A stretch of DNA of 64,000 nucleotides from the NCBI GenBank assembly GCA_039989855.1, contig JBDXGZ010000001.1, positions 248,001-312,000 on the forward strand, read 5' to 3'. Under the pieces are notes generated by a model. It was given only the letters and a program-made list of their open reading frames with translations, ran no database searches and was not told where the DNA came from. The DNA is from CALFVT01 sp039989855. Lineage in GTDB: Bacteria > Pseudomonadota > Alphaproteobacteria > Caulobacterales > Maricaulaceae. Each line of letters opens with the position of its first letter. The first letter of the stretch is position 1. Made by a program: the position numbers and the translations under genes. Shown in pieces: positions 25,760-34,871 of this stretch.

Positions 25760-26839
25760 ATGACGGATTTATCTGTTAAAAATAAGAATAAAACTATGCG
25801 CCGCGCTGCAATATTAGGCGCCAGTGGTTACACTGGCGCGGAAATGATCCGCTTGCTCATGGGGCATCCAAGCATAGAGATTGAAGCCGTGACTGGGCAT
25901 AGCCGAGCGGGGCAAGCTGTGGCTGATACATATCCGCATTTCGCCCATTATGATTTACCTGCCATTGTTAAGCTTGAAGATGTGAACTGGGGTAAAATTG
26001 ATGTTGTCTTTGCCTGTCTTCCTCATGGTACCTTTATTGATAATTACGGTATGATCGCGCAGGAAGTTGATACAATCATAGATTTATCAGCCGATTTTAG
26101 ATTTGATAGCGCAAATGAATATGAACATGTGTATGGCCGTTCTCATGGGCAGTCAGGCGCTTTAGCAAACCGAATATACGGCCTTACAGAATATTCACGA
26201 GCCAGTCTAAAGGGGGCGTCACTTGTGGCCTGTCCAGGATGTTATCCGACAGCAACTCTTCTGGCTCTTTCACCTGCGATTGAAGCAAACATGATTGATC
26301 TGGATAGTATCATTATTGACGCGAAGTCTGGAGTGACAGGGGCAGGGCGAAAGGCCAAAACAGCTTTAATTTATTCTGAGGTGAGTGACGGGGCTCATGC
26401 TTACGGCATTGGGACACACCGTCATGCGCCTGAAATCGATCAATTTATTCGTGGTCTATCAAACGCGGAGAATAGCCCTAAAGTTCGGTTTACACCGCAC
26501 CTTATTCCAATGAATCGTGGTATGATCGCAACCTGTTATGTTGATCTCGCGGAAGGGGTTAGCTCCGATGATCTTCGTAAAGCTTATGTAGATCGCTACT
26601 GCGACGAGCCTTTCGTCACAATGATGCCTCAAGGGCAAGCCCCTCAAACACGACATGTTCGGGGAAGTAACCACGTCCAAATCGGCGTCTTTGCTGACCG
26701 TGTGGATGGTAAAGCTATTATTATAAGTGCAATTGATAATTTGATGAAGGGGTCCGCAGGACAGGCTTTACAAAATTATAACCTAACGCAAGGTTGGGAT
26801 GAAGCACTAGGTTTAAATATGAGTGCGATTTTTCCTTAA
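25760..26839 (+). CDS. argC: N-acetyl-gamma-glutamyl-phosphate reductase
   Basis: A 359-residue type-1 ArgC. It reduces N-acetylglutamyl phosphate to the semialdehyde in arginine synthesis. The NADP-binding start AAILGASGYTGAEMIRLL (about residues 16-33) and the active-site cysteine Cys161 in ACPGCYPTA are clear; SGVTGAGRKA and the histidine in THRHAPEI also fit. The first 12 residues are a polar extension; an internal ATG (residue 13, base 25796) could be the true start. It lies alone after the rpsI terminator, so it probably has its own promoter. Confidence 0.96.
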   Translation: MTDLSVKNKNKTMRRAAILGASGYTGAEMIRLLMGHPSIEIEAVTGHSRAGQAVADTYPHFAHYDLPAIVKLEDVNWGKIDVVFACLPHGTFIDNYGMIAQEVDTIIDLSADFRFDSANEYEHVYGRSHGQSGALANRIYGLTEYSRASLKGASLVACPGCYPTATLLALSPAIEANMIDLDSIIIDAKSGVTGAGRKAKTALIYSEVSDGAHAYGIGTHRHAPEIDQFIRGLSNAENSPKVRFTPHLIPMNRGMIATCYVDLAEGVSSDDLRKAYVDRYCDEPFVTMMPQGQAPQTRHVRGSNHVQIGVFADRVDGKAIIISAIDNLMKGSAGQALQNYNLTQGWDEALGLNMSAIFP

Positions 26840-26945
26840 AATGGATATATTTTAAGTGAAAATTTTTGTGAACTGAAGCATAAGGTTATTTTAGGTGCAA
26901 TATAGTCAAAGTCAGGATAAAACTGTCATAGGGAGGATTCGGTAT

Positions 26946-27308
26946 ATGACTCGAAAACACGTCATAAACCTATTGAAATTTGGGGGCGGGGTAGTTGTTC
27001 TGCTGAGTATAAATGCGTGCGCGAGTATCAAATTGCCCTCACTGGACCTTATAAAACTTCCTGAGTTTCGACAAGATGCTGAAAACCTAGGTGATTATCC
27101 AAATGTTGAAGAGGCGCCCGCTTTACCAAAAGAGGTTGGATCTGATAGTCTATGGGATAGTCGTGCAGATAAAATTATCAAAACAAGAGATCTGTTTAAT
27201 GCACCGACAGAGCCTGATCGTCCTGTAACGGATGATCAGATCAACCAAGAAATAGATCGATTGACGGCCTCGGTTAATGAGTACCGCAAAGACGATCCTC
27301 CGCAATAA
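26946..27308 (+). CDS. Small uncharacterised lipoprotein
   Basis: A 120-residue lipoprotein counted from the ATG at 26946, which has a strong ribosome site (GGGAGG, 9 bp upstream) and directly yields a basic-hydrophobic signal peptide with lipobox INAC. The upstream in-frame start at 26895 lacks both. After the lipid anchor the protein is polar, with a short LPEFRQDAENLGDYPNV segment and a C-terminal helix (about 95-115). No family is recognised. It lies 106 bp after argC and its stop is 10 bp before the aminotransferase ATG, so it may be co-transcribed with that gene. Confidence 0.75.
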   Translation: MTRKHVINLLKFGGGVVVLLSINACASIKLPSLDLIKLPEFRQDAENLGDYPNVEEAPALPKEVGSDSLWDSRADKIIKTRDLFNAPTEPDRPVTDDQINQEIDRLTASVNEYRKDDPPQ

Positions 27309-27318
27309 TGAGCGTAAA

Positions 27319-28518
27319 ATGACACGCCATGAAGAATTTTACCGTATTCAAAAATTGCCTCCCTATGTTTTTGAAGAAGTTAACAAATTAAAAGCAAAGC
27401 TTCGTAAAGAGGACGTTGATATAATTGATTTCGGTTTCGGCAATCCAGACATGCCAACCCCGCAGCATATTATTGATAAATTAGTTGAAACGGTTCAAAA
27501 ACCAAAAACAACGGGATACTCAGTATCACGTGGAATTTTAGGCTTAAGGCAAGCCTGTTCACGCTATTATAAACGCCGGTTTGATGTTGATCTGGACCCT
27601 GCCGAGGAAATTGTCGCTACGATTGGATCAAAAGAGGGGTTTGCAAATCTTGCTCAAGCCATTACGCGCCCTGGTGATGTTATCTATGCGCCAGACCCAT
27701 CTTATCCATTACATGCATTTGGTTTTATTATTGCTGGAGCAGAAATACAGGGTATTCCGGCGATAACAGCGGATGAATATTTGGCGGGAGTCAAAGAGGC
27801 TCTTAGGACAGCTGAAAAGCCGCCGATGGCAATTGTTGTCTGCTTTCCGTCAAATCCAACTGGGCAGGTAGCGGAACTTTCATTTTATGAAGAAATCGTG
27901 CAAATAGCTAAAGAGCATAATATTATTGTGTTATCTGACTTGGCCTATTCAGAGATATATTTTACAGATCAAAAACCCCCTTCAATATTTCAAGTGGCGG
28001 GAGCCAAAGATGTGGCGATTGAAACTACATCGTTATCTAAGACTTATTCAATGGCGGGATGGCGAATGGGATTCGCCGTTGGTTCAAAACATCTAATTGC
28101 TGCTTTAGCGCGAGTGAAGTCTTACCTTGATTACGGGGCCTTTACGCCCATACAAGTTGCAGCATGTGCGGCCTTAGATGGGCCTCAAGATTGCGTTGAC
28201 CATGCGAGGGATGTTTACCGAAATCGTCGTGATGTTTTAGTTGATAGTTTTGGTCGTGCGGGATGGGATATTCCTGTTCCAGAGGCTTCAATGTTTGCAT
28301 GGGCCAAGCTTCCTGATGGGTTTGCTGATATGGGCTCTGTTGAATTTGCAAAGACTTTAATGGTTGAAGCGCATGTGGCTGTCTCCCCCGGATTAGGCTT
28401 TGGCCCAAACGGCGATCAATATGTTCGTATTGCTTTTGTTGAGAATGAGCATAGAATTAGACAAGCTGCCCGCAATATTAAATTATTCCTAGACTGCGCT
28501 AAAAAACAGGGCGCGTAA
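27319..28518 (+). CDS. AlaC-like pyridoxal-phosphate aminotransferase
   Basis: A 399-residue class I/II aminotransferase from the ATG at 27319. It is close in sequence to E. coli AlaC, the glutamate-pyruvate aminotransferase: RLPPYVF-type KLPPYVFEEVN near the start, GYSVSRGILGLR, TIGSKEGF, and YGAFTPIQVAACAAL. The PLP lysine is Lys241 in SLSKTYSMAGWRMGF. These proteins are often labelled LL-diaminopimelate aminotransferase, but alanine formation is the better-supported role. Start choice: the earlier in-frame start at 27277 overlaps the upstream lipoprotein and adds residues unlike the family. In many relatives homoserine dehydrogenase lies between this gene and glpX; here it does not. Confidence 0.88.
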   Translation: MTRHEEFYRIQKLPPYVFEEVNKLKAKLRKEDVDIIDFGFGNPDMPTPQHIIDKLVETVQKPKTTGYSVSRGILGLRQACSRYYKRRFDVDLDPAEEIVATIGSKEGFANLAQAITRPGDVIYAPDPSYPLHAFGFIIAGAEIQGIPAITADEYLAGVKEALRTAEKPPMAIVVCFPSNPTGQVAELSFYEEIVQIAKEHNIIVLSDLAYSEIYFTDQKPPSIFQVAGAKDVAIETTSLSKTYSMAGWRMGFAVGSKHLIAALARVKSYLDYGAFTPIQVAACAALDGPQDCVDHARDVYRNRRDVLVDSFGRAGWDIPVPEASMFAWAKLPDGFADMGSVEFAKTLMVEAHVAVSPGLGFGPNGDQYVRIAFVENEHRIRQAARNIKLFLDCAKKQGA

Positions 28519-28543
28519 AATATTTATTTAGAAGAGACATGAT

Positions 28544-29491
28544 ATGACTGATTTTACTCCGGGCTTAGCCTTACAGGCCGCCCTTGTTACTGAAATGGCT
28601 GCTATAAATGCAGCAACTTTGATTGGCCGAGGTGATGAAAAAGCTGCTGACCAAGCTGCCGTTGACGCCATGAGAAATGGTCTGAACGCTCTAGCGATTA
28701 GAGGGCGTGTTGTGATCGGTGAGGGCGAACGTGATGAAGCGCCTATGCTCTATATCGGTGAAGAGGTTGGACAGGGAACAGGCCCAGAAATTGATATCGC
28801 GTTAGACCCGCTCGAAGGCACGACGATTACGGCGAAAGCTATGCCTAATTCTTTGGCTGTAATGTCATTTGCACCGCGTGGATGTCTCTTATACGCCCCA
28901 GATGTTTATATGCAAAAACTAGCTGTTGGGCCAGGGTACGCGCCGGGTATCATTGATATTAATGCGAGCCCTGCGGATAATGTTCGCGCTGTTGCTAAAG
29001 CTAAAGGCGTTTCGCCTGATCAAATTGGTGTTTGTGTTCTTGATCGTGCGCGCCACAGTCCAATCATAGAGGAGCTTCGGAGTATAAATGCGCGTGTCCA
29101 CCTGATAATGGATGGTGACGTGCAAGGCGTGATTAATACGACAAACCCCGTGTCTGGCGTTGACCTTTATATGGGCTCTGGTGGAGCCCCTGAGGGCGTT
29201 CTAGCCGCATCTGCACTCCGTTGTATTGGTGGTCAAATTCAAGGCAAGCTCTTGTTCCGTAATGACGACGAAGTTGAACGGGCTCGTCGCGTTGGTATTG
29301 ATGACCTTGATGCGATTTACGACATTGAAGGACTTGCCAAGGGGCCGACAATTTTCGCAGCCACAGGTGTAACGAACGGAACGCTCGTTGACGGTGTTCG
29401 CCGTGAAGCGGGTAAAATTCATACAGAGACACTCGTAATGAATTCTATGGACGGGTCTGTGCAGCGTCTACGGTCTATCCGCGACGAATGA
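28544..29491 (+). CDS. glpX: Class II fructose-1,6-bisphosphatase (GlpX)
   Basis: A 315-residue GlpX. It hydrolyses fructose-1,6-bisphosphate in gluconeogenesis. Metal and phosphate motifs are GEGERDEAPMLY (about 65-76), the signature DPLEGTT (about 88-94), and MDGDVQG near 188-194. The length is normal. It overlaps recJ by 4 bp (ATGA). The aminotransferase-glpX-recJ order is conserved in Alphaproteobacteria. Confidence 0.97.
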   Translation: MTDFTPGLALQAALVTEMAAINAATLIGRGDEKAADQAAVDAMRNGLNALAIRGRVVIGEGERDEAPMLYIGEEVGQGTGPEIDIALDPLEGTTITAKAMPNSLAVMSFAPRGCLLYAPDVYMQKLAVGPGYAPGIIDINASPADNVRAVAKAKGVSPDQIGVCVLDRARHSPIIEELRSINARVHLIMDGDVQGVINTTNPVSGVDLYMGSGGAPEGVLAASALRCIGGQIQGKLLFRNDDEVERARRVGIDDLDAIYDIEGLAKGPTIFAATGVTNGTLVDGVRREAGKIHTETLVMNSMDGSVQRLRSIRDE

Positions 29492-31254
29492 GTATAGATA
29501 AGCCTGAGCCGAACCTATCAGAGCGTGGTTACATCTGGTCGCCACGCACCGATAAATTTCCAGAGCTGCTAGAGGCTTATGATGCTTGTGAGCAAACACC
29601 ATTTATCGCGCGCCTTTTAGCAGGGCGCGGCGTGGTTCCCGAACAGGCGGAGCCTTTTTTACATCCAAAACTTAAAAACCATATGCCAGATCCATCCACA
29701 TTAGCGGATATGGATAAGGCCGTGGATGAGATTTGGTCTGCGATTGATGCGAAAAAAAGCATCACAGTTTTTGCGGACTATGACGTGGACGGGGCGACCT
29801 CGGCGGCTCAGCTCATACGTTGGGCGGGGAGTATCGGCGCAGACTTTGGCCTATATGTACCCGACCGGGTTAAAGAGGGTTATGGCCCGTCTGTAGAGGC
29901 ATTTAAAACTCTAAAGCTCGAGGGTGTTGATACAGTTATAACTGTAGACTGCGGAGCAGCCGCAGAGGCGCCCCTAAAGGCTGCTGAGGGGCTTGGGCTT
30001 GATATTATTGTCATTGACCATCATCAAATGTCGGGCACGCCGCCTCCTTGTTTGGCGCTTGTAAACCCTAACCGTCCTGACGATACATCGGGATTAGGTG
30101 ACTTGGCGGCAGCAGGTGTAGTCTTCATGTTACTTGTTGCTCTAAATAGAGACGGACGCCGCCGCAAAAAAAACAATCTACCCGACCTAACATCATTCCT
30201 ACCTTTGTCCATGTTAGGAACGATATGTGATGTTGTCCCGCTAAAGGGCTTGAACCGCGCGATAACACGACAAGGACTTGGTTTATTACCACAGAGCGAT
30301 TTTGTAGGCCTTGAGGCCTTGGCGAGTATATCAGGGAAGGTAGCCCCCTTTAAAGCATCGGACATGGGGTTTGGGCTCGGCCCACGAATTAATGCGGGTG
30401 GACGTATTGGTGAGGCTGATATGGGAGCACGTTTGTTGACCAGTGATGATGGCGACGCCGCAAACACTATGGCCGAAACGCTTAATCGTGTGAACGGTGA
30501 GCGTCAGTTGATGCAAAAACACATGTTAGAAGAGGCTTTAGCGCAAGCGTCACAAATGTCTGATGATAAGCCAGTTATAATTACGGCAATGGAAGGGTGG
30601 CATCCGGGCATAATCGGTATTGTTGCAGGGAGGTTAAAAGATCAATTTGATAGGCCCGCGCTTGTGATTGGATTTAACCACAATGACATCGGTAAAGGTT
30701 CAGGACGTTCTATTGACGGTGTTGATCTTGGATCGGCTATCATAGAGGCGAAGATGCAGGGACTTGTCGCCGCGGGTGGAGGGCACGCTATGGCCGCAGG
30801 CCTTACAGTTCACCGCGAGACGTTTGCGGCCTTTTGCGGCTTCATAGAGGATTATTTAGCTAAAGACGTTGCTGTCGCCAATTTGAACCGAAGTCTCACT
30901 CATGACGGTACATTAAGCGCAGCTGCTATTAATGTGAAAACACTTGAAATCATAGATCAGCTAGAGCCATTTGGTCGGAACAACCCATCCCCCGTTTTCA
31001 TCATAGAGAATGTGTCGGTCGCTTACTCAAAACGCCTTAATGGTGGACATGTCAAATGTAGCTTCCAAGATAGCCACGGCGTTTCATTTGGTGGTATTTG
31101 CTTTGGAGCAGAGGATAAGGGGTTAGCAGATATTTTACTATCTCCGAATCCACCACGAGTAGACATTAGTTGCCAAATTAAGCGAAATGAATGGCAAGGC
31201 CGCGTTTCAACGGATGTTCACGTCCAAGATATACGAAAAACAGCTGTTCAATAG
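29488..31254 (+). CDS. recJ: Single-stranded-DNA exonuclease RecJ
   Basis: A 588-residue 5'-3' single-strand exonuclease used in mismatch and recombination repair. DHH-family motifs are in order: FADYDVDGATSAAQL (about residues 95-109), VDCG near 149, VIDHHQMSG near 175-183, LGTICDVVPL near 245, and the DHHA1 glycine-rich VAAGGGHAMAAGL near 427-439. An OB-like C-terminal domain follows. Length is normal. It is translationally coupled to glpX by the 4-bp overlap. Confidence 0.97.
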   Translation: MSIDKPEPNLSERGYIWSPRTDKFPELLEAYDACEQTPFIARLLAGRGVVPEQAEPFLHPKLKNHMPDPSTLADMDKAVDEIWSAIDAKKSITVFADYDVDGATSAAQLIRWAGSIGADFGLYVPDRVKEGYGPSVEAFKTLKLEGVDTVITVDCGAAAEAPLKAAEGLGLDIIVIDHHQMSGTPPPCLALVNPNRPDDTSGLGDLAAAGVVFMLLVALNRDGRRRKKNNLPDLTSFLPLSMLGTICDVVPLKGLNRAITRQGLGLLPQSDFVGLEALASISGKVAPFKASDMGFGLGPRINAGGRIGEADMGARLLTSDDGDAANTMAETLNRVNGERQLMQKHMLEEALAQASQMSDDKPVIITAMEGWHPGIIGIVAGRLKDQFDRPALVIGFNHNDIGKGSGRSIDGVDLGSAIIEAKMQGLVAAGGGHAMAAGLTVHRETFAAFCGFIEDYLAKDVAVANLNRSLTHDGTLSAAAINVKTLEIIDQLEPFGRNNPSPVFIIENVSVAYSKRLNGGHVKCSFQDSHGVSFGGICFGAEDKGLADILLSPNPPRVDISCQIKRNEWQGRVSTDVHVQDIRKTAVQ

Positions 31255-31284
31255 AAAATAACTGGATTTTTTCGTAAATTCGAC

Positions 31285-31313
31285 TTGCGTAGCTGAAAGG
31301 CTTTGCTTATATC
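31285..31313 (+). promoter_or_regulatory. Candidate tRNA-Glu promoter
   Basis: TTGCGT (31285-31290) and TATATC (31308-31313) with a 17-bp spacer, ending 19 bp before the tRNA. The TTGC-type -35 matches that of the two tRNA-Pro genes in the window. Confidence 0.45.
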
Positions 31314-31332
31314 CGCCAACGTTGCGTTACGC

Positions 31333-31407
31333 GGTCCCTTCGTCTATCGGTTAGGACGCCAGGTTTTCAACCTGGAAAGAGGGGTTCGATTCCCCTAGGG
31401 ACTGCCA
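31333..31407 (+). tRNA. tRNA-Glu (anticodon TTC)
   Basis: A complete 75-nt tRNA with encoded CCA. The acceptor GGTCCCT pairs with AGGGACT (first pair G-T), and the anticodon stem CCAGG/CCTGG holds the loop TTTTCAA with anticodon TTC. The T arm is GGGGTTCGATTCCCC. It is the only glutamate tRNA in the window; in this lineage, which uses ALAS, it serves translation only. Confidence 0.97.
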
Positions 31408-31411
31408 CGCA

Positions 31412-31428
31412 GCTTTTTCATAAAAAGC
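31412..31428 (+). terminator. Hairpin after tRNA-Glu
   Basis: GCTTTTT (31412-31418) pairs perfectly with AAAAAGC (31422-31428) around a 3-base loop, 5 bp after the tRNA end. The stem is AT-rich and lacks a T tail, so this is a modest terminator candidate. Confidence 0.35.
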
Positions 31429-31486
31429 GTTCCGTTACGGTGAAAAACAGTTGGCCTTTTGGCCCTTACTGTCATAAGTTAGTCTT

Positions 31487-31957
31487 ATGATAAAACACAT
31501 TGCACTTCCTGCGCTTTTGGCGCTTACGTCCGTAAGTTTGGCACATGCTCAAAGTGACGACCTTGTTGATTTTGGTGATACGGAATCACTCACGATAACA
31601 AGTGGTGAGGCTCAACACGTTTTTAATGTTGAAATTGCCGATACAGACGAAAAACAAGCACAGGGTTTAATGTTCCGAAAGAGCTTAGGTGATGACGCTG
31701 GCATGCTGTTTGAGTTTGACGCACCCAAAGTGGCGACCATCTGGATGAAGAACACTGAAATATCCCTTGATATTGTTTTTGTTCGTAAAAACGGATCTAT
31801 TGTTAAGATTGAACACAGTGCTCAACCGCAAACCCTTAGAAGTGCGTCCTCTGAGGCTGTTGTCGCTGCGGTATTGGAGCTTCCTGCTGGAAAAGCGCAA
31901 GATTTGGGCATATCTCCCGGTGACGTTGTTGCTCACAGTTTCTTTGAGGCTAATTAA
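31487..31957 (+). CDS. DUF192 family secreted protein
   Basis: A 156-residue protein with a cleavable signal peptide (about residues 1-21, ending AHAQ) and a DUF192 domain over about 40-150. Domain marks are FNVEIADTDEKQAQGLMFRKSL, AGMLFEFDAP and ATIWMKNTEISLDIVFV. DUF192 proteins are small beta-rich domains of unknown function, usually periplasmic in Gram-negatives. The gene lies alone between two tRNA genes. Confidence 0.9.
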   Translation: MIKHIALPALLALTSVSLAHAQSDDLVDFGDTESLTITSGEAQHVFNVEIADTDEKQAQGLMFRKSLGDDAGMLFEFDAPKVATIWMKNTEISLDIVFVRKNGSIVKIEHSAQPQTLRSASSEAVVAAVLELPAGKAQDLGISPGDVVAHSFFEAN

Positions 31958-31990
31958 TTTAAAAATTTCTGTATTTTTTACATTCATGTC

Positions 31991-32019
31991 TTGCGCTTTG
32001 ACTAAAAGCGTTTAATAGA
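31991..32019 (+). promoter_or_regulatory. Candidate tRNA-Pro(TGG) promoter
   Basis: TTGCGC (31991-31996) and AATAGA (32014-32019) with a 17-bp spacer, 14 bp before the tRNA. The -10 is weaker than at the other tRNA genes. Confidence 0.35.
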
Positions 32020-32033
32020 CGGCTCCATTAAGT

Positions 32034-32110
<77 letters not shown>

Positions 32111-32115
32111 TTTTA

Positions 32116-32141
32116 CACCATAATGTCAATGACTTATGGTG
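32116..32141 (+). terminator. Hairpin after tRNA-Pro(TGG)
   Basis: CACCATAA (32116-32123) pairs perfectly with TTATGGTG (32134-32141), with a 10-base loop, starting 6 bp after the tRNA. No T tail follows. It is the only clear structure near the start of the 283-bp gap before the HerA-like gene; the rest of that gap is AT-rich leader and promoter DNA with one operator-like palindrome near its end. Confidence 0.35.
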
Positions 32142-32325
32142 CTAATCTGCAACCGACTTAAAACCGCTATGCAAGCGCTCTATAATTACTTTTTCAGATA
32201 TATTCCCTCATACTCATGCATCTTTTCACGCAAGTGTCTGGTTTCCTATTAAGTCCACCTTTGTAGACGGCTATCTAATCACAAATGCAATCTGTAGGTA
32301 TGGAAGAGTTCTGTGGCGTTGATTG

Positions 32326-32340
32326 TTACAGTGACTGTAA
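32326..32340. promoter_or_regulatory. 15-bp palindrome upstream of the HerA-like gene
   Basis: TTACAGT and ACTGTAA flank a single central base, giving perfect 7-bp arms, 53 bp before the GTG start of the HerA-like gene. It has the form of a dimer-binding operator. It does not match the alphaproteobacterial LexA box (GTTC-N7-GTTC). Confidence 0.4.
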
Positions 32341-32393
32341 GAGTTTACTAACGCATTTCCTCTAGAAGATAAGAAACTTGTAAGGGGAAAATT

Positions 32394-34349
32394 GTGTCTA
32401 CAAATACCAATAATGTTGTGCCTGCGCAAATTAAGAAAAAACGACCCGTTGAAATTGGTCGTGTTGTAGCTGTTGAGTCATCAAAAATCACAATATCAGT
32501 GAGTAAGTCCCTGATTCGTAACAATCAGCTTACTCTCTCTCAAATTGGGACTATTCTTAAGATTATCACACACGAATCAATCGTGGTAGCTATGGTGACA
32601 TCTTTATCAGTTGAAAGTGTTGATAACGAAGGTATGAGTGATGGATGTGTCGCAACTCTACGGATTATGGGCGAACTTTTTACAAATCATACGACTCGTG
32701 AAACAAAGTTTTTCAGGGGTGTGAAAACATTCCCGGTTTTAAACTCTCTAGTTCAGCAAATATCACCAGATGAATTGACCTTGATCTTTGAGTCTGGCGA
32801 TAGCGATACAATTGAGATTGGGCGCTTACAGCAAGATACGAATTTGTCTGCCCAAGTTAGAGTGAACGACCTCTTATCAAAGCATTTTGCCATTCTTGGA
32901 TCTACAGGTAGTGGTAAGTCATGCACCGTCGCATTAGTTACGCAAGCTGTTCTGGACGCAAACCCAATGGCTCATGTGGTTTTGTTTGATCCACATAATG
33001 AATATTCAAAAAGTTTCGGAGAAAGAGCTCATGTTACGCGTTACAATACGCTAAATTTACCAATTTGGTTGTTTAATTTCGAGGAAACCGTTGAACTGTT
33101 AGCCAGCCAAATTCCAGAACAAGCGCGTGAAGAAGAAGAAGTCTTGAATGACGTTATCTTAAAGGCAAAACGGTTTTACGATATTACTACAAAAACAGAG
33201 GCAAGTCGAACAGGTCAAAGGCCTTTAAAAGTCGAGGATGTTGAGGCAGAATTACTTCGCGGAAATTCTACTATATCGCTGGATAGTCCGACACCGTATC
33301 GGGTTCGTGATTTAATAAAAGTTATAGATAATGAAATTGGCAAACTAGAAAACTCTAGCAATTTAGCGCCTTACATTCGTTTAAAGAGACGGATTGAGAT
33401 GTTCTTATCAGACCCTAGGTATCAATTTGTTTTTCGTAACCAAGCACGACTTGATACAATTCAGAACGTGCTTGGCGGACTTTTCCGTGTTCCTGTACAA
33501 GGCAAGCCAATCTCTATTCTTGATTTATCAGGGATACCGTCAGGCGCGCTTAATATAGTTGTTTCAGTTGTTACACGTTTGGCGTTTGAACTCGCTTTGT
33601 GGAGCCAACGTCAAATTCCTATTCTTCTTTTATGTGAAGAGGCGCATAGATATATTCCTGCGGATAAAAGCTTAGGCTTTGCATCTACACGACGTGCTAT
33701 ATCTACTGTCGCTAAGGAGGGGCGAAAATATGGGGTTTCTCTTGGTATTATTTCACAACGCCCAAGTGAGTTAGAGGCATCAACGTTGTCGCAATGTTCA
33801 ACTATTTTTTCTATGCGGCTGAGTAATGAGCGTGACCAACATTTTGTTCGGTCTGCTGTTCCTGACGGCGCTGTTGAACTGTTAAATTTTCTTCCATCCC
33901 TAGGCACTGCTGAAACTATCGTTTTTGGAGAAAGTGTAAACTTACCAATGCGTGTTGTGTTGAACCATTTGCCTAGCGAGTTGCGCCCACATAGTTCGAG
34001 TGCAAAATTCTCGGAGCAATGGAATAAGCAAGATTTATCCGATGAATTAATGAATCAAGTTTATGAAAATTGGTATCATCGTGCACCTAAGAACAATATA
34101 ATTGAGGGCGCTGCTAAGCAGTCTAATAGACATGGAAACTATCAAAAGCTAACGCAAGAAACGATAAATTCTCAGTGGGCTAATGGTCATCAACCTCAAA
34201 ACGCACCGATTAAACGTTCTGCAACAACGGTTAATTCAGGCTCTAAACTAAACTCTCTTATAGAAAACCCTCATAGAGACCCATCTCAAAGCAATCGAAG
34301 AAATAACGTTCAGAACAATCTTGAGGCAATGAGGAATTTCCTAAAATAA
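32394..34349 (+). CDS. HerA-like (DUF87) ATP-binding protein
   Basis: A 651-residue protein of the HerA/FtsK-like ATPase family. The N-terminal HAS-barrel type beta domain spans about 18-150. The Walker A is GSTGSGKS (169-176), Walker B is ILLLCEEAH (410-418), and HerA-like downstream motifs include STVAKEGRKYGVSLGIISQRP. A central helical insertion lies at about 240-350. The last 90 residues are Asn/Gln/Ser-rich and probably disordered. HerA forms hexameric DNA translocases, usually with the NurA nuclease, but no nuclease, Sir2 or other partner gene is adjacent. It starts with GTG behind a strong AAGGGG site. Its role is unknown: repair, or an element of a defence system. Confidence 0.85.
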   Translation: MSTNTNNVVPAQIKKKRPVEIGRVVAVESSKITISVSKSLIRNNQLTLSQIGTILKIITHESIVVAMVTSLSVESVDNEGMSDGCVATLRIMGELFTNHTTRETKFFRGVKTFPVLNSLVQQISPDELTLIFESGDSDTIEIGRLQQDTNLSAQVRVNDLLSKHFAILGSTGSGKSCTVALVTQAVLDANPMAHVVLFDPHNEYSKSFGERAHVTRYNTLNLPIWLFNFEETVELLASQIPEQAREEEEVLNDVILKAKRFYDITTKTEASRTGQRPLKVEDVEAELLRGNSTISLDSPTPYRVRDLIKVIDNEIGKLENSSNLAPYIRLKRRIEMFLSDPRYQFVFRNQARLDTIQNVLGGLFRVPVQGKPISILDLSGIPSGALNIVVSVVTRLAFELALWSQRQIPILLLCEEAHRYIPADKSLGFASTRRAISTVAKEGRKYGVSLGIISQRPSELEASTLSQCSTIFSMRLSNERDQHFVRSAVPDGAVELLNFLPSLGTAETIVFGESVNLPMRVVLNHLPSELRPHSSSAKFSEQWNKQDLSDELMNQVYENWYHRAPKNNIIEGAAKQSNRHGNYQKLTQETINSQWANGHQPQNAPIKRSATTVNSGSKLNSLIENPHRDPSQSNRRNNVQNNLEAMRNFLK

Positions 34350-34430
34350 TAATAAATTTTGTTATTTTATAGTTTCCTGTTTACAGCTTAATTCACTGAT
34401 CGTATTGGTTTTTGAAATTAAGAGGTATTC

Positions 34431-34733
34431 ATGTTTGCACGTATATATCAACCAGCTCAAAGTGCTATGCAGTCGGGTCGCGGAGCCGCTAAATGGACGC
34501 TGCAATTTCAACGAAGCTCAGTGTCTCAAATAGACCCGCTAACAGGGACATATAGATCGGCTGATATGCAAAACCAGATTAAGCTCGAGTTTGACAGTGT
34601 TGAAGATGCTATTGCTTACGCTAAGTCGAAAAATATACCTCATCGGGTTATAAATAGGGCTGTATCGAAGCCCATACCACGTTCATATTCAGAAAACTTC
34701 TCATTTGAACGTAAACACCCTTGGACACATTAA
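34431..34733 (+). CDS. NADH dehydrogenase accessory subunit (NDUFS4-like, ETC complex I family)
   Basis: A 100-residue protein of the ETC complex I subunit family, the bacterial counterpart of mitochondrial NDUFS4 (18-kDa/AQDQ). Typical blocks are ARIYQPAQSAMQSGR at the start, W.LQF near 22-26, VEDAIAYAKSKNI near 57-69, and the C-terminal NFSFERKHPWTH. It is a peripheral accessory subunit of complex I found in Alphaproteobacteria. It lies 81 bp after the HerA-like gene and 28 bp before tRNA-Arg, away from any nuo operon in view. Confidence 0.92.
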   Translation: MFARIYQPAQSAMQSGRGAAKWTLQFQRSSVSQIDPLTGTYRSADMQNQIKLEFDSVEDAIAYAKSKNIPHRVINRAVSKPIPRSYSENFSFERKHPWTH

Positions 34734-34761
34734 CTTAAAAGGTTAAGAAGTGTTTGTTTTG

Positions 34762-34838
<77 letters not shown>

Positions 34839-34871
34839 AAATCTGTCATTTTAAATTTAATATCTAATGCC

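Noticed and set aside
32300..32330. LexA-type box upstream of the HerA-like gene
   Set aside because: A GTTC followed by GTTG occurs, but with the wrong spacing and a mismatch to GTTC-N7-GTTC.
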